DNA of 64,000 bases from Chimonanthus salicifolius (Eukaryota > Streptophyta > Magnoliopsida > Laurales > Calycanthaceae): positions 19,163,828 to 19,227,827 of the forward strand of contig CM023540.1 in the NCBI GenBank assembly GCA_013350335.1. Direction: 5' to 3'. Numbering within the stretch: position 1 is the stretch's first letter; each line of letters starts with the position of its first letter. Under the pieces are notes generated by a model. It was not told the DNA's origin. It worked only from the letters and a program-made list of their open reading frames with translations, and searched no databases. Below are positions 44,176 through 57,539 of this stretch, piece after piece. Both the position numbers and the translations under genes were made by a program.

Positions 44176-45973
44176 AATTAGTCTTGAATCTTGACTTTAT
44201 TCAATCCATTTATTTTCATTATTATTTGTTTCTTTTCAATTTTTAAATAGGCAAAAAGTATTTCAGCGGTAAGAGTCAGTTTTTATTTTCATATGATAAT
44301 ACCTCTTTTATTAGAAACTATCTCTTCCTTGCGTGCAAATATAGAAATTATAGGGTATTTTGTTTGCTCAGGCACTAAAGCCCTATATGATGATGCCCAT
44401 TTTATGATAAATTTAGACCATTATAATTGATATTTTACCTTTTAAATTAAGATCTGACTTCTTTTTTTTTTATCAATTTGAGGCATATTATTATTAATCA
44501 TTAGACTGAGCATTATAATTAAACATATTTTTCTAGTGATTTTTATCTTAAAAGATAAGGGCTGAGATGATGTGATGGAACCCATTTTAAACAATCTAAT
44601 AGTTGTCATTATGTTCTATTTAATCATAATTTCTTTATTATACGGTGAGTCCCTCCTCTAACACAACCCATTAAAAACTTGTACATTTTAGCTCGAGAAT
44701 ATACAAGACCTCCTATCAAATTATTTGTACATAGTTACATACACTTCGGCAAGGAACCCACATGGTTCAAGTTCAAGTCTCGTAATCACTCAATGACTAT
44801 AGTTTGCAAGTAATATTTATTTTTAATAAAATACAGCAATAACTCTAAATTTCTTTGAACTTTCATAGTGAATTAAACAAAAGCTATGCCTTTTTAAATC
44901 AAGAATCATGATGCCCAAATCAGTAGCTTTTCAAAAATATTTTATGAAATCTAATATAGATATTTAAAACTTGGTGCAGCTTGATGGAAGCATATCTAGA
45001 AATTCTCTTCGACAAGTTTGGTATCATACACCAGCTCTTTTTTTCTTTCTTTTTTTTTTTTCTATTCCTTTCGTCCTCTTGTTTGGACGGCACATCACCC
45101 TCAATTAGGCAGGTTTGTTTCGTGGCTGCCAATTTTTTTCCCTAATTTTTATTACTCAAACCATTTAGTGGTAAAATGTATAATTTATAATAGGATTTAA
45201 TAAAAAGGTAAAATTAAATAAAAAACCAATCTCAAAAAATAAAATAAAGACTTTAATGTTGACGACGAGACCCGACAATGGATCTTAGTATGGAGTTTTG
45301 AAACTCAATTGACAAATATATTTATTAATTGTACTATGTAGTAAATTTGGAAAGGGTGATTTAGAACTACTTAATTCTTATTTATTTAGATCTTTGACAA
45401 ATTATTGATTGAAATCCAATCAGACAGATACAATCTACATCAGAGAAAAACTGGGGTGTTTTGAATTCAACCTTGAGGCAGGGAGTCCCATCAAGGCAAA
45501 AAGATGAGCATATCTCAGCTGATGGATATTTCATGTGGAAATGGAGACTTTCAGTGTCAGAATATTTGTCCTGAGCAGTTGGAAAATACTTTTGGTTTTC
45601 TTGGAAACTTCAATGCATTTGAGGAATATTAACCACATGGGTTTTCCCTAATAGTGGTCCAAGTGATTGTCTTGTCTAAGGGAAAAGGAACTGTAAGGGC
45701 CAACACATAAGTGGACCTTTGGTAAAATTGGTCCCCTCCCAAACAGGGGAAAGTCGGTCGCCATTCATCAACACTCTATATACAGGTCCAAAACTTAACT
45801 ACCCAAATGTGGAGTGGATGTTACTTAAATAGTCAATATAGTCAGCTAATTGTTTTAAAAATTGAAAACCTAGCTCAGTTCTTTACAACACAATGAGAAG
45901 TTTTCCTTAAACCACCTGTCCAAATTCCTTGAGGTGGGGCAAACTTCATAAAACGAATTCTGATTGAGAGAGT

Positions 45974-46150
45974 TATTTTTTTTTTCGATTAACGATGTGA
46001 GAAACTAAGATACAGTCCTACTAAAACTCCCTACGGATGAGTCCACTACACTTAAGGCACACCAAAGTTAGGCCATGGGGGCTCGAACCTGCAACCTCCC
46101 GCTTCTTGAGGAGGGAGGCAATCAATTAAGCTACACCCATGTAGGTAGAA
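45974..46150 (-). mobile_element. tRNA-derived SINE, minus strand
   Basis: On the minus strand: GGGTGTAGCTTAATTGATTG (A-box-like, 46120-46139), then GGTTCGAGCC (46080-46089), a perfect pol III B box, about 35 bp downstream. A tRNA-unrelated part follows, then an A-run (T-run on plus, 45976-45985). The layout is that of plant SINEs. It is not a tRNA gene: no cloverleaf can be drawn past the B box. Confidence 0.7.
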
Positions 46151-46239
46151 GATGAGAAACGCTTTTTTCTTCGTCAATTTATTTTATTTTAAAGTAGAAA
46201 AATTTTAGTAGAGAGTAGAAAACATTTTTAATTCAAAGG

Positions 46240-46465
46240 AGTTAGAATGATGATCAAGAACCTGTATCAAGAAGTGAGAGTTGTAAATTTGATTCTCACT
46301 CTAGTCTAAAGGGTCACTCCTCATAGACTTGCCCGTTGTGTGTGGATAGAGAGAGTTACACATGTTTAGAGGATTAATCTCTAGAGTGAAGCTTGCAAAT
46401 GTTCCGAACATCAATGAAGTGCTCTTTTAGGCCAAAGCACCATGGCTTATAAAAAAAGTAGATTT
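46240..46465 (+). mobile_element. SINE-like copy
   Basis: GATGATCAAGAACCTGTAT, a weak B-box-like TTGATTCTCACTC, GGGTCACTCC and GAGAGTTACACATG align in order with 44025-44175. The end is AGCACCATGGCTTATAAAAA. Related shorter pieces occur near 54600-54700, 57300-57360 and 60100-60240. Confidence 0.45.
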
Positions 46466-46469
46466 TTTT

Positions 46470-47560
46470 TTTTTCTTTTAAATACATTGTCAGTGAGAGA
46501 TCATGTTTGTTTTTAGAGTAGCGACTAGAAGACTCAGAATCTGATCCAATTAGCCAAAGAAGTCATTTGGAAGCAAATGGGGTTTCAGTGTGAACACTTA
46601 ATATGACAATGCATTTGCTTTTCATGCTGGCTATACTAAGCATATTGAGATGTTTCAGAATTTCATTTTAAGTGGCAAAGATCAATTCTTTTGGGCACGT
46701 TTAACATCCACGAAAGATTAAGAAAAAATGGTCGGTCACCAAATGAATCATTATTGTTGGTGGAAATAGTTGTTTTTTTCATATAAAGTAGACATTGTTG
46801 ACAAAAAATTGAGCCTTGGTCCATCATATAAATTTTGGTCAATTTTTTTTTACTTTTGAAAAATAATCTCAGTCAATACCTAATGTGAGTAGAAAGGATT
46901 ACAAATGTCCTAATATTAGTCAGATGCTCGAAAAGACCTGATACTTGATCGATACTTGGTCGTCGAAAAAACACTGAGAGTAAAGTTGATGGTGAATTTC
47001 AATTTCACTTTTGTCTAAAAAGTTTCTCTTTGAGTTATAAGCAAGTAAAATTAAACAGAATTACCACTCGGGTTCCAACCTGCTTCATTTCTTCTTTCCC
47101 CTGTCTCAAACAGAGTACTCCCTGCAAAAACTTATTCCTTAATGGGTGATCTCCCAACAATAGATTTAATAATTGTTTTTTTTTTTCTTTTGTTTATGAG
47201 AAAGCTACTGTGATATGATTACTTGGCATTATGATTACAATGTTGTTCCTCCAATGACATCATTATGGACCTCTGATGGTGCATTTGCATGCATAGGTGT
47301 AGCCATATTTTGTGAAGAAGGTTTCTCTACCCTCCCCCATTGAAATTGAAAATGCAGCTTGGATAACAAAGAGATTGATGAAATGCAAAATAGTCATTAG
47401 TTAAGAAAAATTGGTTCTAAGTTATAAGATCAGAATAGCAGAGAGAAGAGAAAAAAGAAGAAGAAGAAGAAGAGATTTTTAAGATTATTGCACCAAGAAA
47501 TTCATGTTGCCTTGAGTTTCTAGCAGAACAAAAATTTCCAACATCTCTTGCCCTTCACTC
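46470..47560. other. Intergenic DNA downstream of the MYB gene
   Basis: AT-rich. The part from about 47470 upwards should contain the 3' end of the MYB transcript (the gene runs right to left). A (GAA)n run at 47455-47475 is the only distinct element seen. Confidence 0.5.
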
Positions 47561-47664
47561 ACCACTCACCACAACCTTTCCTTTCTTTACCCTTTTTCCT
47601 TTTTGGATACCTGTACATACACCGTAAATAACCCTCTTTCCTTCTCTCTCTCTCTGTGACGTGG

Positions 47665-49991
47665 CTATGTGGCTCCAACACCAAGGAAATCGATGAAACG
47701 GAAGCTGATATTCTCTCTCCCATGATCACTTTCTGCATAAGCAAGGACTTTGTTTCTGTTGTTGGCCACGGATTCAGTTGCAGAAACGTCAGAGTTTGAA
47801 TCTGAATAGCCTGATGGATATAAACCCATTTTCATTATGATGGGACCACTGTGATAGAAGCCATTGCTAGAATCCTCACTCTTCTCATAACATCCATTTT
47901 TCAAAGTGGCAATCTTCTCATCAGAGCCTGCAGTGAGCAACAAATTAAAGAGAAAAGAAACCCATGAATCAAAAAATCTGATTGCGCAAACAAGAACAAG
48001 ATCCTTGACATCAAAGTAGGGAAAGAGAGATAATGAAGAATGCATGATGGAATGATGGAAGAATACATGAAATGAGAGAAACAAAAGCATAATGAAGAAT
48101 GCATGAAGATAAGCATTAAACAGTTAAAATTAGAAAAGAAAAAGGGAAAAAGAGAGCTTCTCATGATAATAATTAGAAAAAAATTTGCAATCATAAATCG
48201 GATCAAGCAGAAAGCACTTGTGAAACCAAAAGGGGGAATCCATGAAAGCAAGCACTCAACAGACCAAAACAGAGGAAAGACAAGGAGAGAAAACCTATGT
48301 TCATGATGCATACAACGGGAAGAGAAGAAAAGAGTAAGATTAACACATCCATAGCAGAAAACTTGGAACAAGCATTCATGGAAACAAATGTAACTCATCA
48401 AAGGAACAGAAATCACAAAACCACCACCATCACAACCAGTGGTAAGGAAAGTAGAATAATAAATACACAACCATGATTTCCTCGAGGAAAAAAATAAACA
48501 TACCCATGTAAAATTCGAAGGAGTGCTGCTGCTGGGGTGGGCTGAATCTGGTGAAAGATGCTGGAAGAATCATGCCAGGGGAGGAATTGAGGGAGAGATC
48601 TGTGCATGTTGAAGCAGATTCATCTTTAGCGCTAGTATTGGTTGATTCACTGCATGCATTGTTGGTGTTGATCATTTCTGCACTCTTGGGGAGAACCTGA
48701 GAAGAAGAAGGAGGTTTCCTTCTCCTATAAGCACTTGATTGCTCCCTATTCCTCCTTGCCATGATCACATGCCAATGGTTCTTCACTGCATTATCAGTCC
48801 TTCCAGGAAAGAGCCTAGCTATCATTGCCCATTTGTTCCCATACAGTCTATGAGCAGCCAAAAGCCTTTCCTCTTCTTCCTCAGTGAAAGCTCTCTTATT
48901 GATCCTTGGATCTAGCTGGTTAAACCATCTTAATCTGCAGCTCTTCCCTGCCCAATATAGAAAGAAAATCACAAAAAAAAAAACCATCAGAATCCAATAC
49001 TAGACTCCCATGATTGCAGCAAGGAGAGATGGGAAAGTAAAACCCAAGCAAATCTGATTGTGGGTGGTCACACACATGAGATTCAAACAAATAAGAAACA
49101 GATGTATGATAAACAGTTGTTGTCATCCTCATTTGAAATGAGATTCTAAATGTAGTTTTCTTAGTCAAAACAAATGAAGAACAACCAATCCCCATCAAAA
49201 CCTAAAAATTGATTCCATGATCAAACAGGCAGAAAGTAAGCAAAAGCCCCCACAACACCATCTTTGGTGGGTCATAGAAATCTCTTTTGAATCTTTTCAT
49301 AGACCAAATGAGATTTCTAGTGCAGTGTTCATACTCAAAAAATGGAATAGGAAAGGGAAAGTGCATCTTTTACTTCAAAATTCATGGGATTGAGATGCCT
49401 CGTTACATCATAACTTTAATGGATTCAATTGAATCGACACTTGCATCTTTTCGTTGGCATTTTTTTCTTGCCTTTTCATTTCGTTTTCTTTTCCTTTTTT
49501 CTTTTTCTGTGACCATTTTTATTACCTGATCTTCCTTCCAGCTTCTCGGCGATCATATTCCAGTTCTGGGGACCATGTAGAGCAACAAGTTCTCTGAGCT
49601 TGGCATCTTCAGCAGGCCTCCAATGGCCCCTGGCACATAGCTTGGCGTGCCCACCATTCTCATTTTCTTTTCCTCCTGCAAATATCTCCCCCTCTTCCTC
49701 ATCAGTAAGGCCCAAGTCCACTTCTTTTTTCTCATTCACAAAATAACCTTCACTCTCTCCATCACTCCTCTTTGGTTGCCTTCCCTCAAAGGACAGAAAG
49801 CCCCAATCCTTACTCTGTTGATGAAATGAGGGGTTCATTGTCTGAAAGCCCATCTCATTTCTCTTGCTCTCCGCCTCCCCAGGAGAACCCGAAAAACCAC
49901 AAGAAGGGAGAAAACTCAGCTCTGTATACTTCGTAGAGCCTTCACCATCATCCCTCCTACAAACACTGGACTGAAGAAGTTGCAGACTCAT
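47665..49991 (-). CDS. R2R3-MYB transcription factor (subgroup 21 type), three exons, 390 aa
   Basis: Exons on the minus strand: 49991-49526, 48947-48504, 47927-47665 (stop TAG). Introns are 578 and 576 bp with GT-AG ends; total 1173 nt. The ATG at 49991 ([10 protein letters not shown]) is the first in-frame ATG. Residues 1-115 are acidic and Ser-rich. R2 is about 121-169 ([37 protein letters not shown]) with W124, W144, W163. R3 is about 170-219, with the first Trp replaced by Phe176 as is usual, then W195 and W214 ([18 protein letters not shown]). The C-terminus ends [30 protein letters not shown] and the C-terminal motif fit subgroup 21 (relatives of Arabidopsis MYB52/54/56/105/117), which act in organ boundary, cell-wall and mucilage development. 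The exact orthologue is not determined. No bHLH-interaction motif is seen in R3. Confidence 0.93.
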
Positions 49992-50600
49992 TTCTTCAAA
50001 GAACAGCACGAAAGCAAATGCCAAATCCCCTACCGGCTTTTCCTCCAACAAGAAAAAACAGAGGCTTTGGAGCCGAGGTGAGCTGGGTAAGATGCAGGAC
50101 AAGAAAGGCCAACAAAGAACAAAAACCCACAAATGACTCTTGAGCTTTCTCTAGTGCAAACTACTACAGAAACAGAAAGATGAGATTTTGATGAGAAAGA
50201 ATAGAAGAGAAGAGATGAGAGCACTATCGTCGGTGGGTTTTTCTTAAAACACCAAAGGGAGCCATTCCATGGGCAGAGGATGAGATTTTCAGTTGTGGGT
50301 CTTGTGTTTGACAGTGCTTTGAAGAAAGAAAAGGCATAATCTAGAAGTGAAATAAAAGGTGAGGAAAAGAAAATTCTGAGATTGGAGAAACCTACACGGT
50401 TCTCTCTCCCTCCTCTGTTTCTCTCTCACTCCTCTGGTCAGACTTCAGAGTCCTTACTTTGAGACTGATTTCGGCCTCCTCTTTTTTTTATCTTGGCAAA
50501 GTGCTGCTGATGCATGCAGGTTGAAAAAAAAAAACCGCTCGTGTGATGTGAGAAGAAGGGTCACCTTATATCTGCCTTCTTTCAACCCTGTCCCTCATGG
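49992..50600 (-). promoter_or_regulatory. MYB 5' leader and putative promoter
   Basis: Upstream on the minus strand is a leader rich in GA on the minus strand (CT-rich plus text at 50400-50440) without an in-frame ATG before 49991. GATATAAGG at about 50562-50572 (minus) is a TATA-like candidate that would give a leader of roughly 540 nt. Motif-based only. Confidence 0.35.
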
Positions 50601-50609
50601 CCTTGACAA

Positions 50610-51150
50610 AAAAACCAGAACTTGCTTTTGTCTGTTTGCATTTTCCAATCTCTTTTTTCTCTTACTAGATGGGCAAGAAGAGGCAAAATATTTACTATTC
50701 ACCAACTTGCCCTTATGTAATTCAGTATTTGCCTCTCCCACTGTTGAAAGTTTGTGCAAACTCATCTCTTTGGAAAGTTGTGTGCAATTCTTATGTGGAT
50801 CTAATGAGTGCCTGTCAAAGCATTTGGTGAAATTCAACTTTTTAAGTATAAATGAGTAGCAAGCATGGACTTGATTTCCTCCCTCAGGCAATTTGTGGGA
50901 AAAAGTAACATTGTTTAAGAGTTACATGTGCAAATATGTTGTGTACGTGTTTCTATTCATCACATTTTGAATATTGAAATTTAAATTTAATTTAAAATTC
51001 TATTAAGTTGACTAATTTCACTAAAATCTTTAGTTTTAGTTTTAGTAAAATTCAGACTCACTAAACATAAAATTCTATTCAAAGTCGAGTCAACTCAAAT
51101 AAATTCTCTTTTAATTTTTTAGTTTTCAAATTATGGTGTTCATCGCATAA
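50610..51150. other. Intergenic DNA upstream of the MYB gene
   Basis: No supported gene; a 112-codon plus frame at 50521-50859 has no motif and overlaps the MYB promoter. AT-rich beyond 50900. Confidence 0.5.
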
Positions 51151-51153
51151 AAC

Positions 51154-51616
51154 CAATGTCATCAAAATCGGATTTAACCGCTGTCGAACCGGCGGTTCTG
51201 ATTAAAAGCCGTTTTTGGTCAAATCCGGTCATAACCGCTGTTTTATGCGATTTTGAGGATAACATCGTGAATCCTTGAACTGTAGCTCACAAATTTTTAA
51301 TTTTTATTTTTTTTAATTTTCCCTTCAAAATATCAAAAATTAATATTAAAAAATGGATATATTTGAAATATAAAGGTTTCTTACCATTTCTATCAGTATA
51401 TCTTTCATTGTTTTGGTATATTACTCAGAGTTTTAATGTTATTTGTAATATTTATATTAATTTATTTGTAAAATGTATTTTACTTAATGTTATATGTAAT
51501 ATTTATATTATATTATTCATTAACCGGCTTTAACCTGCTTTGACCGCGATTGAAACCGGTTGAACTCAAAATGCCTCGAAGACGGTTCGTCAGACGGTCC
51601 AGTTCTGATAACATTG
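51154..51616 (+). mobile_element. Non-autonomous hAT-like MITE (463 bp)
   Basis: Terminal inverted repeats CAATGTCATCAAAATCGGA (left) and, reversed from the right end, CAATGTTATCAGAACTGGAC. Subterminal regions are rich in AACCGG/CCGGTT words. Flanks CATAAAAC (51146-51153) and CATAAAAG (51617-51624) form an 8-bp target duplication with one mismatch, as for hAT elements. The centre is AT-rich and non-coding. Confidence 0.85.
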
Positions 51617-52084
51617 CATAAAAGACATATTGTCTGGCATTAGTTTGGTGATTTTTATGTAAGTGGTTAATACACTATATTTCTATTGTATTAGTTGATA
51701 ATGTGTCGAAATTGTTCTAAAAAATGTGAATATTTTTCTTTTTTTTCTCTTCTTCTTTTACCTTCTTAAAAAATCAACCACTTAAAAGATTTAAGAATAT
51801 ATAATTTATGGTATTTTAAATTGGAGAGAAGCGAAGGATATAGATACTTATTCAAATCATCTAATGTCAAAATAGGGAAAATAAGTTTTAAAACTTATGG
51901 TTATATGGTAATGTTGTTAGATTGTCTTGAAAGGTGTTTTAATTATAAATTGATATAGAATTTCAAAGTTTAGTTGTATATTAGATTGAATGATGATTAT
52001 TAGGATGTTTAATTCATGCACACACATGATGAGGGTAGGTAGAAAAGGATTAGAGATGTCTCTCAAGGTGACAGAGAGTGGGGT

Positions 52085-52273
52085 TGTAATACCCCTATAC
52101 TATGTGAGGGTTGTGGGAGGAGATTGTCTCTGGGATATAAGATGAAACATCTCTCTTTTATTATAAGTCCTTTTGAGAGCAACTCTTGAGTTAGCCTCGC
52201 TAATACAAAACTGTGCGAACTAGCATGTGTGCTCAAAACGGATAATATTGTGCTGGATGGAAGAGTTATTACA
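52085..52273 (+). mobile_element. TRIM-type solo LTR
   Basis: TGTAATACCCC...GAGTTATTACA, 189 bp, with the family words CCTTTTGAGAGCAAC and GGATAATATTGTGCT. Flanks GGGGT (52080-52084) and TGGGT (52274-52278) match at 4 of 5 bases. Same family as 9055-9262, more diverged. Confidence 0.8.
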
Positions 52274-52279
52274 TGGGTT

Positions 52280-55200
52280 GATTAAAAAATCCAATAGTAA
52301 CTCAAAAAACAACAATAAGAAAGCCATAGGTCGACATTATGATTTTGTAAAAAAGTAATGAGTATTTTGTTAATTATTATATGCCTAAGATAAATAAATA
52401 GCATAAAGTAGTTGTAATAAACATGGTTAGAAGTGGAAATGTCTAATGCAACAATAATTTAGAAACTTGTTAAACTCATTACATAAATAGTTTGATGGGT
52501 GCATGACTTATGACATTTGGTCAAGGCTTGATGAAGTATTATTGTATACCTTGGTTAGACTAGTTGGGAATTTTCATGTGTTTCATTAATCTATCTATAA
52601 TATGCCTTTATATTTGACAGTTATTAGATCTTGTAAACTTTGGCATATAAATAAATTTTGATAAATTATAATTATTCTATTCAATTGTTGAAAATGAGTC
52701 AATTAAGTAATCCTACCTTTTAATTTTTCAACACTAAAATAAAATCATTAGATAAATATTTTATTTGTGATGTTCAATCCAAGCGGTAGGATAGATCAAA
52801 TAAATATAACAAAAAGTTGGATTTAAATTTAAAAAGGAAAAACAACTATTTAACCATTTAAATTTATCATGAAATAAGTCTCAAATGGAACCCTTGTGCC
52901 TAGACACACAAAAAAAAATTAAAGTTTCGGGTGGGAATAATTGTTTTAATAAATCTAGCCAACATGCCAAAACTTATTGAACCCGACTCAACCCAAGTGT
53001 CGCTCGTTCTGAGTTTTAGCTCTAATCGCTAATGTTTTATAAATTGGTGCACTCAGATCGGATCGGGTTGATTTTAAAGTTCTTAACTGATCCAATCCCG
53101 AATTTCATACGGGTTTCTTCTCAACTCGACTCGACCCAAAATATACAAATACACAACCCAAACCCACTGATTTCTTAGTTCAGATTAAAACCCGACCCAA
53201 GTTTCACCCCTAGTTATAAATTCAATCAAATAGAAGAAAGTGGAGTGATTTGATGCAAAATGAAGGCATGATAAATTGCAGAGCAAAAATTAATATAATT
53301 ATAATAATATTAAAATTAAAAATAAATGAATATCGGCCAGCGTGATTAAGACAACATTTTGAACTTAAAATCATTCAAGTGATTTTGTTACAATCACCCA
53401 ATTTAAGTAAGCAGTTAAGCACTGACATTCTGGCAACGGTGACGGCACTGGAGAGCTATTGGACTGTCCCTTCTACAAGCTTACATGGGCCAAGATAAGA
53501 TGCAGGACTCAGTGATGAAAAGTCTGCGCCCCCATAGTTTGACCATTGTCAATTTCCTAGGCAGCGACAACGCTCACAATTTCATTAATTGAGTCTTACC
53601 TGTTGGCTGGGGGATGAATTTGATAAATATCTCTGATATTTTCAAATTTATTATATTTTTATTAATAAAATATTAATTGTTATTAATATCTTAAAATTTA
53701 TTGAAACTTCGATAATTTTTTTATAAATTCACTATAAAAATAATATCATGATAATATCTCAATAAATTTCTAATAAATTCTTGATAAAATACTGATAAAC
53801 TCTATATTAATATTTTATTTATTATATTTTTTGTAAGATTTTTTAATTAATTTCTCAAAAAAATTTAAGAATTTAAGAATATTTTAATATTATTAATAGC
53901 CATTAATATCTCAAAAATGATATTTATGATTATGATTTTGACAGACGCTCTACTTTAAAATAAGGTTTCAAGTTTGAATCTCTGTTTGTGATTTGTAAAA
54001 GTATGCATCCAAGCTGTCATTAAGAAAAAGGTTGAATTGAAGTAGAACATGTAAAGAAGTTTTGGTCGAAATCCAAGTGTAGCAATTTAGTGCAGACACG
54101 TGCCCACTTGATCTGATTGGGTCGGATATGGTTTAGGCATCCATTGGTTGCAGAGCTTCGGACCCGTGATGTGCGATTGCAAGAATCTGACTATGGGTTT
54201 TACAAGAAAACCTATCACATAGGGGGGGAATTAGGTGGGAGATTTGTTGCAGCCAGTATTTATTACATTACAGGTGGTATAGTAAATTTAAATAAAAATT
54301 AATTTAAAAAAATTAAATCACCTAATTTTTTTTTAATGATCAACGAGAATGAGCAAAAACGAAGATAAAGAATGTGATGTATAATAGTCATACTGGTCAT
54401 GTGTCGTGCAACTAATTATTTCTCTATTTCAAAATATCTAGGAGACAACCATTCCTCTTTATGAAAAATTCCACCCATGTGGGCTCCAGTAGGATTTGCA
54501 TTCACACCTTCTCCTTCTCACACTCATATTCTCTTGATAAATTACAACTTTTTAAATCTAAAGAATTTAATTTTTTATGAAAAATATTAAAATTGATTAT
54601 CTTAAGAAGTGAGAGGTTGCACGTTTAAACTTACATAGTTTAACTTTAATGTGTCTTAGGAATAGTTGACTCACCCGTATAAATTTTAAGCTGAATATTT
54701 CACAATTTTTTAAATATAAATTAAAAAAAAAAAAATACACATCTTCATACATTCAACCAAATCCTATGAACCACATAATGCTTAAGAGCAACTGTGTCTC
54801 GCATAGCAACAACATCATAGAAAAAAAAAGTAATTATAACTATTTATCACCATTCTTCAAATTTTTATCCAATTTTTTCTTATGTTTGCAAATCTTTTCA
54901 AATACAGTTTTATCTTCAATTCTGGCTTGCCTTACTTGAGGTCTCTGACTCACTTTCAATCACCACAATAAAATAATTAATTTTTTTCTTCTCCCTTAAA
55001 TAATATTCATAACGAGGGACACTCGAAAGTTTTTAACCAAAAGGACCTGTCTTGATTTCTTATTAATTTTTAATTTCAGACCCACTTTTTAATTTTTAAT
55101 CAAAGAAGGGTGTTTTTCTTTTCATCTCTTAATGTTTATAGCAATTAATGAAATTAAAATCTTTTATAATATTAGATATCAATTGCTAATTTATGACCAG

Positions 55201-56690
55201 AAACTAAAGATTAAAGTGAGAACATTAGAAAACAAGTCTCACAGGAGTGATACACCTTTTAAAAAATAGGGATAAAATATGGTCTCATGACCCAATCTAA
55301 AAATCAATGGGTTTGGATTATATTTTTGTATATAGGTCGGGTTGGATTAGAAAAAAATAAACTCGCATAAAATTTGAGTCGAGTTGAGTTAAGAAATTTC
55401 AAAACAACTCGATCCGAATGTATTAAGTTATAAAATAACATTTGAGTTAAATCGAGTCAAAAATTTAGGTCGGATCAAATAATTCAAGTCAGCAATTCGA
55501 ATCGAGTCAAATTCTATACTTTTTAACATAAAATCAATTAATTTATTGAAACTCAATCCAATCCAATGCAAGTTTCAGTAATTGCTGCAGTTGTTTTCCA
55601 TTAAAATTTGATTGGTTTCAATTTTTTTTATGTCGAAACGGTGGGTGGACTCGTTACACTGACCAATAAATAGGAAGTGTTGCAGCATAACGTTGAATAC
55701 TTGAATGTATTCCAGCCAGTTAATAAAGAAGTGTTGTCATCACTGGCCTTAAGTTCTTTTATTATTAAGATTGTCAATTTTTATATAATTTTTTTTCAGT
55801 TCGAATCCAGTTACATTAATTGTTTTTTAACCTGTTGTGAGCCTTTGACTGTTGATGTCATCATCTGCCTACTTTTGACTACTCTCCTACTGTAAGACTT
55901 ACGCATCCATTTCTTGTAATTTGTTTTACTTATTTTAATCAATTAAACAGTAAGAATATATAAATAAATATAAAAAATTATATAAAAATCTATAAGAAAA
56001 TTAACAAATTTTTTTCATAAAATCATCATGATATTTTATAGTTGTATCCTCTGTAAATAATAATAATAATAATAGAATTGGATTTGCAAATTCCATTAAG
56101 AATGATAGGTGTCCACCACTTCAAGTGGGCTCCACAATCTTTTGACCGACCCTCCTCCATGCAGAACATTGAATGACCCACTCCCACCATAAATGAGCCA
56201 CAACGCTTGTTAAGTTAAGTTAAGGTGGTGCTCTGCACAACTGCATTTCTCTGATGTCATTCAAATCCCACTGAAACCTATTACTTTCAATTTTAATATA
56301 ACTAAAAATCATTACTTTAATTTAAAATTTTGATCATAAAGTTTTAAAATTGAGGCTGCGTTTGGAGGTTGTTTGATAATTAAGGAGTATGAGTAAAAAA
56401 TCAACTTGTTATCTCTCTCATTTTATTTTTAAAAATCCTTTTAATACAATCAAAACATATATAACTTGTTTAAGAGTGAAAAGTATATGTCGAACAATAA
56501 ATTTTTTTATGAAGATTTGGTTCGAGAAATACATTGAGAAAAATCTTATATTTTTTTTATATTAAATAAATTTCATATTAAGTATAATTCATTACCACAA
56601 ATTTGGTGGAACTCACTCTTATTTTCCACACGCAAACAGTGTGATTGAGACTTTTCCAAACCTAATTCCTAAATAGACAGAGAAGGAAAC
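52280..56690. other. AT-rich intergenic DNA with two related dispersed repeats
   Basis: No gene can be supported. Two stretches, 52980-53220 and 55260-55560, are rich in ACCCGACCC/GGGTCGGG- and ACTCGA-type words; the first ends CAAGTTTCACCCCTAG, typical of a common plant dispersed repeat. They look like old related copies, but I could not define termini. The 53610-53900 block is an A/T-rich low-complexity run. Confidence 0.45.
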
Positions 56691-57010
56691 GCTAGGTCAA
56701 CAAATAAAAATGGAAATGCAAAGTTTTCAACGGCTGTGATGCGATGGGAAATGAACGGTGATGATTGGAGCAGATTCAGTGAAAGAAATAGAGGAATGCA
56801 GGTGCAGAGGGAGACAGCAAGTGGGGGTGTCTCCCTCCCAAAGAGCAGATAAGCTCATGTGCTGTAAAAGGAGGAGAGAGAGAGTCTCTCGTTTACTTTG
56901 CTCCCAATCTCACAGCAGATGAGAGAGAGAAAAGTAGGAAAATAAAAACGCTTACTGCTACTCAGGACCACCCCAATCTGTACTCTTCTCATCCCTCGAG
57001 GTTGATACTT
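56690..57010. other. GC-richer unassigned stretch
   Basis: Less AT-rich than its surroundings, with purine-rich runs (GAGGAGAGAGAGAGTCTCTC). It resembles a leader or promoter in composition, but no coding start follows on either strand. Confidence 0.3.
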
Positions 57011-57539
57011 GATACACTCTTTGAACCCAACTCCTCAACTGGACCCCACTGTGGATTCTAGATGGGCCACAACAAATTCCTATGATTAAATAATTCCCCA
57101 TCTATCTCATACATCATTTACTCTCCTGTATGTACGTCTTCCAAACACTTGATTTAAAATATAAATATCTGATAATTTTCAAGTTATGTCAAAGAATAAT
57201 TATATAAATAGATTATTATAAAGATTAATAAAATATGAAAAAAATAATTCTATATAAATCACAGAGTTCACATAGATATAGTTCTAATGGTAATTTCTTG
57301 TTTAAAGAAGTGAGAGACGTTAAATTCAAATCCTCATGTCTTACTTGGTGTGCTCTACATACAGTAAATATCATCGGTTAGAGTTTTACGTTAGAAAAAA
57401 AATATATAAAAAATATGATATATTAAAATATTATAAAAACTAAAATATAAATTTTAATAATTTAAAGAGAAGCGAGACCCACTAATGTATATTGGTAAAA
57501 AAAAAGTCTGAATCTAATTTTTATAGGTACAGACAGAAT

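Noticed and set aside
45974..46150. tRNA gene
   Set aside because: It has A- and B-box-like motifs, but no acceptor or anticodon stems can be formed; a SINE explains it. No other tRNA, rRNA or snRNA gene was seen.
47901..48470. 189-codon minus-strand open frame over the second MYB intron
   Set aside because: It is out of frame with the MYB exons, is Phe/Leu/Ser-rich as expected of translated intron sequence, and the spliced MYB model explains the region.
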